Of a stretch of DNA of 64,000 nucleotides, positions 22,370 through 33,501 are shown piece after piece. Where the stretch lies: contig CM059576.1 of the NCBI GenBank assembly GCA_030386875.1, forward strand, positions 68,013,581-68,077,580, read 5' to 3'. The stretch comes from Morinoia aosen. Taxonomy: Eukaryota; Arthropoda; Malacostraca; Amphipoda; Talitridae. The stretch's first letter is position 1. The number at the start of each line of letters is the position of its first letter. A model generated the notes under the pieces. That model worked only from the letters and a program-made list of their open reading frames with translations, was not told the DNA's origin and did not search any database. The position numbers and the translations under genes were made by a program.

Positions 22370-25300
22370 TCAGATGGCACTTAAGGCATTTGAGTCTCTC
22401 AAGAATTTGGCCACTGCATTAATTATTTGTTCCTGTATTGGAGCTTGGAAAGGGCCTCCCCCTAGAATATTCTTCAATGATAGAGGTACTCTTAAGGTAA
22501 CAAGGGTGTTAGTCAGGTTAGTACGTTCCAACGCTTTCAGAGGACATGACAGCAGGAAATGATCTATGGTCTCTACGTTACCACACGGACACAAGGGGCT
22601 ATCAACCATTCCAAATCTAGCTAAGTGAGCCCTGACACCCGCATGACCAAGACGAAGTTTGGCTACAGCTGTCTCTACACTGCGATTTCTGTGATGGGCC
22701 CATGGCCACCATCCTACTGAGTCTCTTATTTGAGCAAGGAAGAGGCCCCTCCCTGTATCTCTCACATTATTTTGCCACCTACTATTCCAGTACGCAAACC
22801 AAAGATCACGAATCAAGCTCACCGTTTCTTCCTTGGAGGCAGCAGTAATTGTACGATACCGTAATGAGTGGGCTTCCTGGGCAGCACGGTCAGCTGCTTC
22901 GTTTCCTGCCAGGTTCTTGTGTCCAGGCACAAACTGCATTTTTACATCATGGGATCTGCTCAGCATGAGTAAGTTGTTTTGGATTTTAAACACTAGCGGG
23001 AGGTAATTTTTGGGTTTCCTGTTCCTTATCAGAAACAGCGATGCTTTTGAATCAGTAAATATGACTATTTTTTCCCCATGAAGCACGTTATTTTGCGCCC
23101 ATACCAGAGATTCAAATATGGCATAGAGCTCTAATTCAATCACTTGAACTTCTGGGCGGAGTTTCCAGTTTAGGAGCACCCCTCTGCTTGGAACCACTAC
23201 TGCTGATGATGTAGACCAGGCTGGCTCAGTTACCCGTGATCCATCAGTGTAGATGGTGATGAACCCAGAGAACTTAGTACTAATTAGGTCCTGAAAAAGT
23301 TGTTTCACAATGTCAGACGTCATATCGGAAGCGGGAGTTGATGCAAAATCTGTGAGTATGCACTCTTCTGCATTATACCAAGGGGGCAGTGGAGATATTA
23401 GTGGAGAAGTCAGGAGTCTGGGACAGCTCAGGCTGAAATTAGTGAACATGGTTCTGGTTTTAGAAACAAACGAAAGCAGAAGATTGGTGGTTCGTAGGGG
23501 TTCTGCAATTTGGTGGTGATTTTTAAAGAGGTCATGGATTACAGGGCAGATTGGGAGCTGGATCAATCTACAGTAATATTTGCACATTACCAGCTCTCTA
23601 TGAATATCCAGAGGAGGGATGTTTGACTCCACCTGTAGAGAACTGGTTGGTGTAGTTCTCCGGGCTCCCGTAGCAATTCGGAGACAGTTATTCTGTAACA
23701 CATCAAGCTTAGACAAGACAGAAGGGGCTGCAGTTGCGTACACAGGAGCAGCATAATCTAGCCGACTGCGAATCAGAATTTTGTACAGTTTGAGCAGGAG
23801 CATGCGGTCAGATCCCCATTGTCTGTGAGAAATAGATTGCAGGATGTTAATTAGAGGAAGACATGCTGTTTTAAGATGGGCAATTTGGGGTTCCCAGCGT
23901 AGTCGAGGGGCATCCAGCACAACACCAAGGTACCTGTAATGAGGAACATATTCCAAAGGTTGGCCATCAATGTTGATGGGGTGAGGAACTATTCGTTTAT
24001 TGGTAAAGCACATTATTTTAGTTTTCTGAAGGTTCAAGGTCAATCCCCATTGTTTGGTCCAGTTGTAAAAAGAGGTGATTTGGGCCTGCAGTCTTGCAGT
24101 GGCTATTGCTATGTCAGAGTGACTAGTAAAGAAGCTGACATCGTCAGCATATTCGGTGGCCTGAACTCCTGTCTCTGAAGGGATGTCTTTCATCATTACA
24201 TTGAATAGCGTAGGAGACAGAATTGCTCCCTGTGGGACACCAGATTTTGCATTTTTTCCTGTTGAGAGCTCTCCCTCAAAGAGGACTTGGAAATTTCTCT
24301 CGTTGAGGTACTCCCTTAGCCACCTAAGCATTGCCCCTCGTATCCCACACTGGCTTAACTTGTACAGCAAACCAGTGTGCCAAACCGTGTCAAAAGCACT
24401 GCTGAGGTCGCAAAATACCACCAGTAAAACTTTCCTGCATTCCAGAGCAGTGCGAATGGCCGTCTCTATTCTAACAACCTGATCTAGGGCAGACATCCTA
24501 CTACGGAACCCCCCCCCTGGGTTGGTCGCAAGAATTTGTTTTGTTCAAGCGTATAGTAGATGCGTTTGTTAATCATAGATTCCAGTAACTTGGCTGTGCA
24601 TGACAACAGAGCAATGGGGCGATAGGATTTCACACTAGTTGGAGGTTTGCTAGGCTTCAAGATGGGTATAACAAGACTGGATTTCCATTCCTTAGGGATA
24701 GTTGCATTTTGTAGGCTCGAGTTGAAAATCGACAGAAGCCAGAGTTTGTGTTCAGTAGGGAGGTTAGCAAGGAGTTTGTTGTGCACTCTGTCAAGGCCAG
24801 GAGAGACAGGTTTTAGAGAGCTTATGCACTGATTCATTTCATTGAATGAAAAGGGTTCATTTATTGGACTGGTGTGTTCTTCGCTCAAGGCAAGAGCTAG
24901 GGGAAGGAGGATGTAGGTTGGGAATGGACGAGGGACTGGAGATGCAAGAACTTTTTCATAGTGGCATGCAAGTGCATTCGCTTTATCACTAGCATCGGTG
25001 ATTATGCTATCAGGAAGAATGAATGGGCGGGATTCTCTCTTGAAAGGATTTTTTAAACACTTAACTCGTTTCCAAAGTGTATCAATGGGAGCTTCAGAAT
25101 TAATCGAGCTACAAAAATTAATCCAGGATTTCTGTTTAGCTTGCTTTACTTCCCATTTGACCCTTGCAACACAGCGCTTGAAAGCTATTAGGTTTATGGG
25201 GGTGGGTTGGGATATTAGGACTCTTTTTGCCGCTCTCTTGGCCTCAACAGCTTCGGCACATTTTGGTGTCCACCAAGGTTTACTATAGCGTGGATTTACA

Positions 25301-26169
25301 AGTTCCTTAGTTTGTGGGAAAATTTTACAGCTAGTTTCCACAAGACATCTTGTGAAGTTATTGCTACTTACTTGAATATCTGGAGAGTCGTCAATTCCCA
25401 CCTGCCGCAGTGTAGATCTCCACTCAGCCCAGGATCCCCTCTCGAACAGCCAGGATGGCCGACTCTTGAATTGAATGATGGACGGGGTGATGCCAATGCG
25501 GGTGGTTACCGGGTAGTGGTCGCTGCCCATGTCCTGCTCTGTGTTTACATCAGCAATGGGCTGCAGATTTGCTGAAATTAAAGTCAAGTCAATAGTTGAA
25601 AAAGAGTTATGGTAAACATTATAATATGTGGGCATTGAGGGAGGCGTAAGCAAGGCAAGAGAGGGATCATGAGTTAATGTGTGCTCCAAATTTCTACCAG
25701 TAGTGTTTGGTGGTTTACTTGTCTCCCATAATGGACTATGGGCATTAAAATCTCCAACTATTAGTCGTGAAGGTTCAAGCTGGGCAAAGTAGTGCTGGAA
25801 TTCAGATGAGGTAATGGAGTGATTGGCATTATAAACATTGAGTATTGAGAGAGGAGATTGACTGTTTTTAATAAATAGGTTTATCCCAATTACCTCTAAC
25901 TTGCCCTGAGGGTAAGGATGAAGGTTAATTTTAACATAAGGAGTATCACTTCTGATCAGAACAGCAAGGCCACCCCCAGCCTGCCCAGCATCTCTGTGGT
26001 TATGTATTGAGGTATAGTTGATAAAATTTGGAATGTATTGAGCATTCAGCCAGGTCTCTGTCAGGCAAACCACATTGGGTTTGTTTGCGTACAAAAATAA
26101 CTTGAAATTCCTTAGTTTATTTTTGAGTGAATGGCAGTTCCACTGGATTACTTTAGTTTCTTCAGAGGA
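22370..26169 (-). pseudogene. I-like ORF2: endonuclease, RT, RNase H (one frameshift)
   Basis: The first part (26169-24484) holds the APE-type endonuclease with its catalytic signatures TETWL, GDFNAHS and SDHYPV, then the N-terminal RT (SYRPIALLSCTAKLLE). A one-base change in a 9-C run (24509-24517) moves the frame into the second part (24496-22370, 708 codons). That part has the RT catalytic Asp in FCDLSSAFD (residue 30), GVPQGAILSP and YADD (116-119), then RNase H with D-E-D-D signatures YTDGS, ELELYAI, FTDSKAS and GNEAAD. A C-terminal CPCG..DHFLLSC motif follows. The ATG itself lies at 34514-34512 on the far side of the BEL element, so the gene is cut after its second codon. Apart from these two lesions the protein looks intact. 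It would nick DNA, prime on it and remove the RNA strand. Confidence 0.9.
26165..26169. repeat. BEL target-site duplication, left copy
   Basis: GAGGA lies next to the left LTR and is repeated at 34507-34511 next to the right LTR. A duplication of 4-6 bp is normal for LTR element integration. Confidence 0.85.
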
Positions 26170-27175
26170 TGTATAAAAAAATCTTTAATATAAATTTGAA
26201 AGGCTGGCTACTCAAATATTATGGGGTAAAACAGAACGCTTTAGTGATTGGAAACCGTAAAGGCTCTTAAATGTTTTCTTTATTCATAGAATCTCCGGAA
26301 AATTAAATTTGAACTCTGAGGAGCCTCAGAAAACTGCGTGGGGGTGCAGCGATAGCAGCGGAGCAATTCATGAGCCGGGCGAGTCTCGAATGCGCAGGAA
26401 AGAGCGAGACACGGCGCGAGACCGGCCTGCTCCGCACTGTTGCGCCCCACCTGCATATAAAAGATTTATAAGAAAATGGGCAAAACATCGAGAGTTTAGA
26501 ATATCATTGTGGTAGAATTTAGGCAAGCTTCAATTTCTCAACTTATCGAAATAATTTTGCTGAATGTGAGCTTGCTTATAACGAAATAATAATTTTATCG
26601 AATCGGTACCACAATCAGAGAATAATATGTTTAGACTTCAAGAAAGTAATTTGCACAGCCAAATTGTAATGAAGAAGAGGTAGTCTAAGAGGCGCTTGCG
26701 AAACGCAAGCCCAGATACACGATCAGATGCAGGTGCCAAGCACGGCATCGAACGAACCTCAGACGAGGAGTATCCTGGTGGGCCATGTCTTCCCCCGTGG
26801 TGGTCGTCTTAGTAGACGATCCCCTCTGCCTCCCCCGCTGCCGATGCGTAGTCCCCCCGAAGTCGAACTTAGCCGAAAGTGACTTCAGCCATCGCACCGA
26901 TGTCGCGATCCAAGAAAAGTGAGCCGCGCTGACACAGCTACGCCGAGGCGGATGCTTATCCTTAGGACTGAATGAGAGTTGTTGCAGGTTAGTGTGGAAG
27001 TGTACGTCTGGCTGCACAACCGAAGCACGCTGGAGCTCGTCTCCGCTTGTGGGAGACTGGGCTTGTTCTTCGTTGCATTTGGAACGAAAGTTGGATATAT
27101 TGAAAGTTGGGACTAAATCCGAGGGAGATGGCATGTGCAAAAAAACTTTCCTAAGCCTAAATTGATTATTCAACA
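26170..27175 (-). repeat. BEL 3' LTR
   Basis: 1,006 bp, pairing with 33502-34506. I see differences at about 26312 (A/T), 26380 (C/T), 26549 (A/T), 27090 (G/A) and 27164 (G/A), plus a 7- versus 6-A run near 26176. A GC-rich block is followed by ATATAAAAG on the plus strand (about 26455) and by TATAAAT on the minus strand just beside it. A 7-bp hairpin GCTTGCG/CGCAAGC is at about 26694. In the element's own sense the LTR runs TGTTGAATAA to TTTATACA. Confidence 0.92.
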
Positions 27176-27224
27176 CTCCCGCGAGCACGTTTGACTTTAC
27201 AAAGGTGAGTAAAGTCAAACTAAA

Positions 27225-27490
27225 CTAGCATAAAGCGCAGAACGAAAATAATGGAACATGGAACAAAGCGTCTAAATGCGCTAAAAGTGCAAACATTGAA
27301 GTTTCAGCAAACGAATAGATATACAACTCTAACTTACTAATGATATTTACTCACCCTAGCATAAAGCGCAGAACGAAAATAACGGAACAAGAAACAAAGA
27401 ACAATGCTTATAAATGCACTAAATGCGAACAGTGAAGCTTCGGCAAACGAATAATTATACAACTTAAACTAACTTAAAAACTGTATTTAC
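27225..27490 (-). repeat. Two-copy tandem repeat in the BEL 3' non-coding region
   Basis: The unit starts CTAGCATAAAGCGCAGAACG at 27225 and again at 27356, a period of 131 bp. Shared blocks continue through GAACAAAG, AAATGC, CAGCAAACGAAT-like and TATTTACTCA. It lies between the pol stop and the 3' LTR. The function is unknown. The polypurine tract next to the LTR is short (GCGGGAG, read on the minus strand). Confidence 0.65.
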
Positions 27491-30400
27491 TCAGACTAGG
27501 TCGGCATTTATCATCTGCCTAGTAGCTTGAGCACTACGTAGAGCGGCCTGTCGAGCCAAGACCCGGTTTTCGAGCGGTTCCGAGTTTGTGCTGGGAACAG
27601 AGAGACCATCGTGTGACCTATCAGCCACACGACCCCGCTCGCTCTGCATTATGGGAATTAGAGATTCCGCGTGTCTCTTCACCAGTTCGCGCGTTCGTCC
27701 CTTCCTGACCTCTGCACCAGTAGATTCTCCGAGTGAATTTGTTTGAACCTTTGTCACAACTCCCATGGGGAAGTTGGTTCTTTTTGTCAATGGTTCTTTA
27801 AGGAGTACTATATCTCCTGGGGTCAACACATTGCGAGTGCAGCTCTTGTACCTGTTTTTTACATCGGTAGCCTGATCCATCAATGTAGATACGAATTCTG
27901 AATTGTACAAGGTCACTAACTTCGACCGAGCCTTTCTCAACAATTCTGAACTACTTTGAATGTGCGCATCAAGATTAAAACTCCATACTGGATCAGGATC
28001 GTCATTTACCTCTAGAGAGGGAATCATATTCAACGAGGTGAGCTCGTAACCCCTGAGGAGAATCTCTGGCGTGATAGGTAAGGGAACGGAGGCATTGTCA
28101 TTTGTACGCAAAGCATCCTTAAACGCTATCGGTCTTCTGTTGAGAAGGTGAACAGCTTGCGCAATCAAAAAATCGAATTCCAGGTACGTAATAATTGCGT
28201 TACCAATTGCCGCGTTTATGAGGCGCTTCGAAAGCTTAACGCAACTCTCGACTAATCCACCGAGTGCGCTTTTACCCTTAAAATAATGATCGAACTCTAA
28301 AGGCTGCACATTTTGCTCAGCAAAATACGCTTTAGCATCAGGGTCATCAAGAAATTTTGAAATTATGCCCGCACCTGCCACTATTTGCGAGCCCAAATCA
28401 CTGAAACACTTCTCCGGCAACCCATACTCAAATGAATGGAGCTGAAACGCGCGTAAAAAATTTTTTACAGAAAGATCCAGACAAAGCTTCAGACTTATGG
28501 CACGGCTCCAAAGACAAGTTAGGCATAAAACATACACTTTGGTTTTTTGATCATTAACTTTCACAAAGAATGGTCCGAAGTAATCCATAAATAGATAACG
28601 AAATGGGATGCTCGGTGGGTTTAGACGGAAGTCACGGTATGCACTCTGATTTAACTTTACCGTCCTAGCGTTACGCTTTGTGCAAGTCACACATTCTTTT
28701 AGAACCGATTTGACAAGTGAAAACGAACGAGGAACCCAGATTGTTTTTCTAAGTTCTGACAATACTGAATAAATGCCAGCGTGGTGCAATTTTTTGTGCA
28801 AGTCGGAGACGAACTTCTTTGTAAGATCACTACTTCTACTCATCAGGAGGGGAAGAGGCTTATTACTTGCCCATGTTTTGAACTTGGCCTGAACTCTCAA
28901 GAGACCGGACTTGTCTTTGAACAAATTTAGCTGGGCTACCAAATTTGGCATATTATTATTACACTGCTTTAAATTGAAGTAAGCAAAAACATCAGGGAAA
29001 TGAATTTCCTGGTCTCTCAGGATGGCGAAGCGATACGCTTGCCTAGATAGTTCAGCCTCCGATTCTACTGAGAGATGCCCAAAGCTGCTCGATTTATTCC
29101 TCAGTCTCTGCTTTAACGAGTTAACAAATTGCATTACATACTTGTATACAGAGACAATGGAGCTAAAACTGGAGCGGGACTGCGTGCGCACCAAATGCAG
29201 CAGCGGCGTATTTGCGGTCAGAGCCATTACTGTTCGGGGCTCCATGCCTGGACCTGTGGCAGAAGGCGTGATTAGAGGGTTAGGAACGATTATTGTCGGC
29301 ATATCATCAGCGAGAGACAGAACCGTTTCATCTACGCCAGAAAAGTAGTTTGTTTTCAGAAGCTGACGATAAGACAGGGGCCGAGTAATACAGTCCGCTG
29401 GGTTACAAGTACCAGGACAAAACGAAAATCTGATCGGCTTATCAGTACACAAGTTCGAAATTCTCAGCAGTCTGTTCATTACGAAGACGCTGCGATGTCG
29501 CATTTTATCCAATTTGTTTTCGTAGGCATTCAGCCAGTTCAGACAAACTTGACTGTCTGAATACAAGCGCCTTCCGGTAATTTTAAGGGGCAAGACACAA
29601 GAAGATCCAGACAATTCTTGCTGGACTTCGATCAGAGTTTCTACGCCAAGAACAACGGCCTGGAGTTCCAGGCTAGGAATGCTTTTGCTGGACAAGTTCT
29701 GCCCCACAATCCTATTTCTGGCAAGCAAAAAATTAAGTTTACCAGTCTTGACATCTCTAATGTACAAAGTCACGCCAATTATCTCCTTACTGCCATCCAC
29801 AAATGCAACCAGTTCATACTCTGAATTTCTTTTTCCAACCATACGCGGAATGAAAATCTCAGGAGTTTTGTTGACCTGTGTCGCTATATTCTTCCATTGG
29901 CGTAGCTTATCAACAGGGAGTTTATCGTCCCAGGCCAAGGTTGAACAACATTGCAGTTTATGCATAAAGAGCCTAGCTCTATTCAACAGTGGACCATTGA
30001 AATTGAACAGGTCAAAGTTCGAAGCAATCGAGGATAGTATTTCTCGTTTAGTTTTAGAATTTTCATTGAGACTGAGCTTGGGAGCAGCAATCTGATCATT
30101 TAGGCGATCCCACCGCATGCCAAGAAGTTTTACTACTTGCGGGGTGGCAGAATCTTTAGATTCGTCTATTTCAGACTGCAGATCAGCACTGTTAGTGGCA
30201 AATTGCTGCAAATTCATACAATAGGGAGCAAAAAATTTTTCAAGCAAATCTACGACATTCAGGGAGGAAAGATCATCCTCTGTTAACGCCCCATTGTCCA
30301 TGTACATCAGATCATAGACTCTACGCTTCAGATCTTTGAGTGGCTGGTCGTCTTTTTCTGCGTCTAAAATCAATATTTTGAACAGGGCCAGCATTAGCAA

Positions 30401-31132
30401 CACAGGAGAGCATTTCAAGCCAAAAGGCAAGCGGCAACATTTGTAACCGATCAAAGTGAAGTCTCCGGCGGAAATATCTTTATACCACAAAAAGCACAAT
30501 TTTAGCTGGTCTTCGGGTTTTAACTGCAGCTGTAAAAATGCCTTCACAATATCAAAACAAATTACTTCCTTGTCAAATCTTAACAATAAAAGAGAAGTGA
30601 AAATTTTCTTATTGAGACCAGGGCCCGCAAACATAGCTTGATAATGATTAATAGACGGCTGATCAATCTTTTTGTCCGACACGTTAGAAAGATAGACGAC
30701 CCGGCACTTCGTAGTCTCGCGGTCACGGCGTATTACAGGCATGTGAGCTAGAAAACTAGCTTCCGGATGTGCCGAGATGAAATTATTTACGTCATCCATC
30801 TTTTCAATTATACCTAACTTTTCTTGCTCTCCGAAGATTGCATCAACAGTCAACAATTGATCGCTACGTTTCAACTTTTTCAAGCCTGAATTGAGAATTT
30901 GTCGGGTCACATTGAAGTTAGATTTTAGCAAATGCTTAACCTTTTCATTCCAAATAAGGGGCATTTGAATTCGGCCGTCATCAGACCGTGAGGAGTTGTT
31001 AAGAACAAAGTTAACAATAGAGTCGTTTAGCTCGCTACGTTCATTATCAGCTGACTCATCACGGCCAAGAACATTGCCACAAAGTACATCAAGAGAAGTT
31101 ACATCGACGTTTCTCAAAGTTACATCTACCAA
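27491..31132 (-). CDS. BEL Pol: reverse transcriptase, RNase H, integrase
   Basis: 1,213 open codons. RT has a first catalytic Asp in FDIVKAF (residue 194) and a polymerase box reading YMDN at 277-280, where the second Asp of the usual YxDD is Asn. RNase H starts near 420 with VAFVDGS and has ELQAVVLG and YSDSQVCL. The integrase has an HHAG..CVTC zinc site and DDE residues in LFMDYFGP, CFSDLGSQ and GGLVESCVK, followed by a C-terminal domain. The protein copies the element RNA in virus-like particles and inserts the cDNA. The frame lies -1 to gag, and no upstream ATG is needed if it was made as a fusion. The listed first codon is a TTG, so the real start is unknown. If YMDN is a family trait the enzyme may be active. 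If it is a mutation, this copy is dead. Confidence 0.88.
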   Translation of the reverse strand: MVDVTLRNVDVTSLDVLCGNVLGRDESADNERSELNDSIVNFVLNNSSRSDDGRIQMPLIWNEKVKHLLKSNFNVTRQILNSGLKKLKRSDQLLTVDAIFGEQEKLGIIEKMDDVNNFISAHPEASFLAHMPVIRRDRETTKCRVVYLSNVSDKKIDQPSINHYQAMFAGPGLNKKIFTSLLLLRFDKEVICFDIVKAFLQLQLKPEDQLKLCFLWYKDISAGDFTLIGYKCCRLPFGLKCSPVLLMLALFKILILDAEKDDQPLKDLKRRVYDLMYMDNGALTEDDLSSLNVVDLLEKFFAPYCMNLQQFATNSADLQSEIDESKDSATPQVVKLLGMRWDRLNDQIAAPKLSLNENSKTKREILSSIASNFDLFNFNGPLLNRARLFMHKLQCCSTLAWDDKLPVDKLRQWKNIATQVNKTPEIFIPRMVGKRNSEYELVAFVDGSKEIIGVTLYIRDVKTGKLNFLLARNRIVGQNLSSKSIPSLELQAVVLGVETLIEVQQELSGSSCVLPLKITGRRLYSDSQVCLNWLNAYENKLDKMRHRSVFVMNRLLRISNLCTDKPIRFSFCPGTCNPADCITRPLSYRQLLKTNYFSGVDETVLSLADDMPTIIVPNPLITPSATGPGMEPRTVMALTANTPLLHLVRTQSRSSFSSIVSVYKYVMQFVNSLKQRLRNKSSSFGHLSVESEAELSRQAYRFAILRDQEIHFPDVFAYFNLKQCNNNMPNLVAQLNLFKDKSGLLRVQAKFKTWASNKPLPLLMSRSSDLTKKFVSDLHKKLHHAGIYSVLSELRKTIWVPRSFSLVKSVLKECVTCTKRNARTVKLNQSAYRDFRLNPPSIPFRYLFMDYFGPFFVKVNDQKTKVYVLCLTCLWSRAISLKLCLDLSVKNFLRAFQLHSFEYGLPEKCFSDLGSQIVAGAGIISKFLDDPDAKAYFAEQNVQPLEFDHYFKGKSALGGLVESCVKLSKRLINAAIGNAIITYLEFDFLIAQAVHLLNRRPIAFKDALRTNDNASVPLPITPEILLRGYELTSLNMIPSLEVNDDPDPVWSFNLDAHIQSSSELLRKARSKLVTLYNSEFVSTLMDQATDVKNRYKSCTRNVLTPGDIVLLKEPLTKRTNFPMGVVTKVQTNSLGESTGAEVRKGRTRELVKRHAESLIPIMQSERGRVADRSHDGLSVPSTNSEPLENRVLARQAALRSAQATRQMINADLV

Positions 31133-31446
31133 ACTTACGTCCTGGGCTAAGGAACATTTAGCAGGAACAGATCGAATTCGGCTCCCAGATCGAATTTTGG
31201 CAGAACGCTAGCTTCTGGAACTGCATCGTTAGAGGCACCTTTAACTACCCTCGGCACGGTAGTATCGGCTAACAAACAATGATTCTCCATTGGAGACCGC
31301 CACGAGTCTACGGAAGGTGAAGTTACCTCGGGCTTTTTGGAAACCGCTCCTGCAAAGTCTGGCAAACACTCCAAATTGCGTTTTACATCGGAAATGGGGC
31401 CAATAATGATAACTCCTAGCGGAGTGTCAAGATAAATGGAAGGGTT
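31133..31446 (-). pseudogene. Broken gag-pol junction of the BEL element
   Basis: The gag frame continues after its TGA (31449-31447) as residues NPSIYLDTPLGVIIIGPISD, which resembles the end of the DUF1758-like protease. It runs on as an open frame to 31147, where it meets a TAG. The pol frame takes over within this stretch. BEL elements usually have one gag-pol frame, so the stop and the shift are most simply damage, though stop readthrough plus a programmed shift cannot be excluded from one copy. Confidence 0.6.
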
Positions 31447-33255
31447 TCAAAGACCGAAAGGTACGATCCGTTCAGGAAGGAAATGTGCAAAATTAGCACC
31501 AAGAATGAAATCAACGTTCTCAATTTCGTCAGAGCAACTCGACAGTGACAGGTCTGCCAGTTTATATCCCTTCCGAACGAAAGATTCAACAACAGTAGAT
31601 AAGCCAGGTAGTCTTAGAAAGATTCGTAGCTCGGGCATAACTATGGCTTGCAACACGCAAGGCTTAGAGCCTATCCTTGCTGGCAATTCAACAACACTTG
31701 TCACAAATTTCTGAGAGGAGTTGAAACCGTTTACGGTTAGGTGAAAGTTTTCTTTAACTACGGGCAACTTTGCTCTCTCTGCCACATCTTTGCGTATAAA
31801 ACTCGACTGGCACCCGGTGTCTTTCAGACCTCTAATAACCTGTCCACCGTTTAATGTCAATGAAAAGGTAGGCAAAATGGTTGCATCACTAGTGTGCGAG
31901 TGCAAGGAAGCAGACTCTACAACCACTACCCCACCACGGATTTCAGTTTGGTTTTCTTTGGTGGGCCTACGCGAAGCGTTATTAGATGCCGGAGCATTCC
32001 CACCTGGTAACTTGTCACACCAAAAGTTGAAGTGAAACCTTGAACATTTGCAACGTTTGAAAAATTTGAAGCGGCAAAGACTAGTCTTATGGTTATTAGC
32101 ACATTTCAGACATGCATCAAGAGATTTAAGTTTTTCTAGCTTTAACGCTGGCGTGCTATACCGCGGACATTTGAAAATGGGGTGATCTGCTTCAACATTA
32201 CCAGAGGTGCAAAGAATACAAGGGCGACTCTGCTTTGTAGCATTAGAAGAAGCTTTGGTATTACCGGGCTTGAACTCAACATTTGCCGCAAGACCGACCA
32301 CAGAGGAAACAGAGTCTACAGGTTTCACGATTAGGTTATTATACCTTTCAGTAGCGTCAAAAATATGTTTTTGAATTTCTTCAAGAGAGGGCTTACTCTT
32401 ATTGGTAATAGTAACCAACTGTTGCCGCATCCCTTCACTCAAACCACTCCATATAAAATACTGAAGGATAGTGTCCACATCAATGTTAAGAGTTTTGAAA
32501 GAATCCATTACAATTCTCATTTCACTAATAAAGCTATAGGGATCACCATCAGTCTTCAGGTTCAATTCTGCCATGCGCTGAACAGCCTCAAATTTACGAG
32601 TTACAGGAGAGGCAAAGGCCTGGGTCAAAAGTTCCTTAGCAGCCTCGTAAGACTGGTTTGCACCTTCTAGAGAGGTAATCAAAGTCAACGGCTCCCTACT
32701 CAACTGACGTTCAAGAAACACGAATTTCTCGTAGGAAGTTAAATTGTATTTGTCAATAATATTCTCGAATTTACGAAGAAATTTATCGAGGCTTTCACCC
32801 TTGGCATGCGAATAAGTTGGAAGAGGAAGCTGAGGTAACTTAAGTTGGTTACTTACACGATGAGCGTCGGAAAGAAGGTCAGCGCGCCCAGTTGCCGGAG
32901 CTTGAAGTGCGGGCTGTAGCCTGGCCTCTAAAGTCCGGACGGACCTGACGATCCGCACATCGTAAGTATCGCAGTCTTCCAATTCTTTCTCCAACCTTTC
33001 CTGCCTTTTTTCGTAAATCCAGAAGCCCTTTGAGATCTGTTCGTTAGCATGATCAAGTTTAGAGCGCAATTCTTTCAAATCTGCAATTTCGTCTTTAAGC
33101 TCCGAAATTGAGAGATTTTCAGAATTTTGGTCAAGATTGTTACACTTGCGTGTCACTTTAGAGCGCAAGTACTTTCGCTTGTCTTTCAAAAATTCTAATT
33201 CTTCCAACGACATCAGCCCCGGCACAACGGCAGCGGCTTGCTCAGAATCAGACAT
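31447..33255 (-). CDS. BEL Gag-protease
   Basis: 602 codons from ATG 33255 (MSDSEQAAAVV) to TGA. Residues 15-130 are charged and coiled-coil-like. The DUF1759-type capsid region follows (LPLPTYSHAKGESLDKFLRK, LTSYEKFVFLERQL). Cysteine clusters (CILCTSG..HPIFKC, CLKCANNHKTSLC, about 350-405) would bind RNA. Near residue 479 a retropepsin Asp-Thr-Gly (LKDTGCQSSFI) opens a DUF1758-type protease. Gag packages the RNA in a cytoplasmic particle and the protease cuts the polyprotein. The start is well placed, about 250 bases after the 5' LTR. It is intact up to the terminal TGA, which truncates the protease tail. Confidence 0.9.
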   Translation of the reverse strand: MSDSEQAAAVVPGLMSLEELEFLKDKRKYLRSKVTRKCNNLDQNSENLSISELKDEIADLKELRSKLDHANEQISKGFWIYEKRQERLEKELEDCDTYDVRIVRSVRTLEARLQPALQAPATGRADLLSDAHRVSNQLKLPQLPLPTYSHAKGESLDKFLRKFENIIDKYNLTSYEKFVFLERQLSREPLTLITSLEGANQSYEAAKELLTQAFASPVTRKFEAVQRMAELNLKTDGDPYSFISEMRIVMDSFKTLNIDVDTILQYFIWSGLSEGMRQQLVTITNKSKPSLEEIQKHIFDATERYNNLIVKPVDSVSSVVGLAANVEFKPGNTKASSNATKQSRPCILCTSGNVEADHPIFKCPRYSTPALKLEKLKSLDACLKCANNHKTSLCRFKFFKRCKCSRFHFNFWCDKLPGGNAPASNNASRRPTKENQTEIRGGVVVVESASLHSHTSDATILPTFSLTLNGGQVIRGLKDTGCQSSFIRKDVAERAKLPVVKENFHLTVNGFNSSQKFVTSVVELPARIGSKPCVLQAIVMPELRIFLRLPGLSTVVESFVRKGYKLADLSLSSCSDEIENVDFILGANFAHFLPERIVPFGL

Positions 33256-33483
33256 GATTAAAATTAGTAAAATTAAATAAACGAGACAAGCACCTGCACC
33301 TGTACAATATGCGCCGCCAGTAGCTCTGGAAAAATATTGAGATTACAAGTCAAACACACCGAATATAATAGCGCAACGCAGCGAACAGTAGCAGCGCAGG
33401 AAACTCACTTAGCGCGCGAATCAGTCGACGGGGAAGACCGCACAGCAAGCAAGGGGGAGGGGGCACGGGAGGAACCTTAGACT

Positions 33484-33501
33484 GTCCTGTCATGGTCGCC
33501 A
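33484..33501 (-). other. BEL primer-binding site
   Basis: Directly after the 5' LTR, with no spacer, the minus strand reads TGGCGACCATGACAGGAC. A PBS starting TGG is expected because it pairs with the CCA end of a tRNA. The sequence resembles the arginine-tRNA type used by several arthropod LTR elements, but I could not check the tRNA. Confidence 0.7.

Noticed and set aside
30996-31714. Plus-strand frames within the BEL element
   Set aside because: They are antisense to the clear Gag and Pol frames and have no family features.
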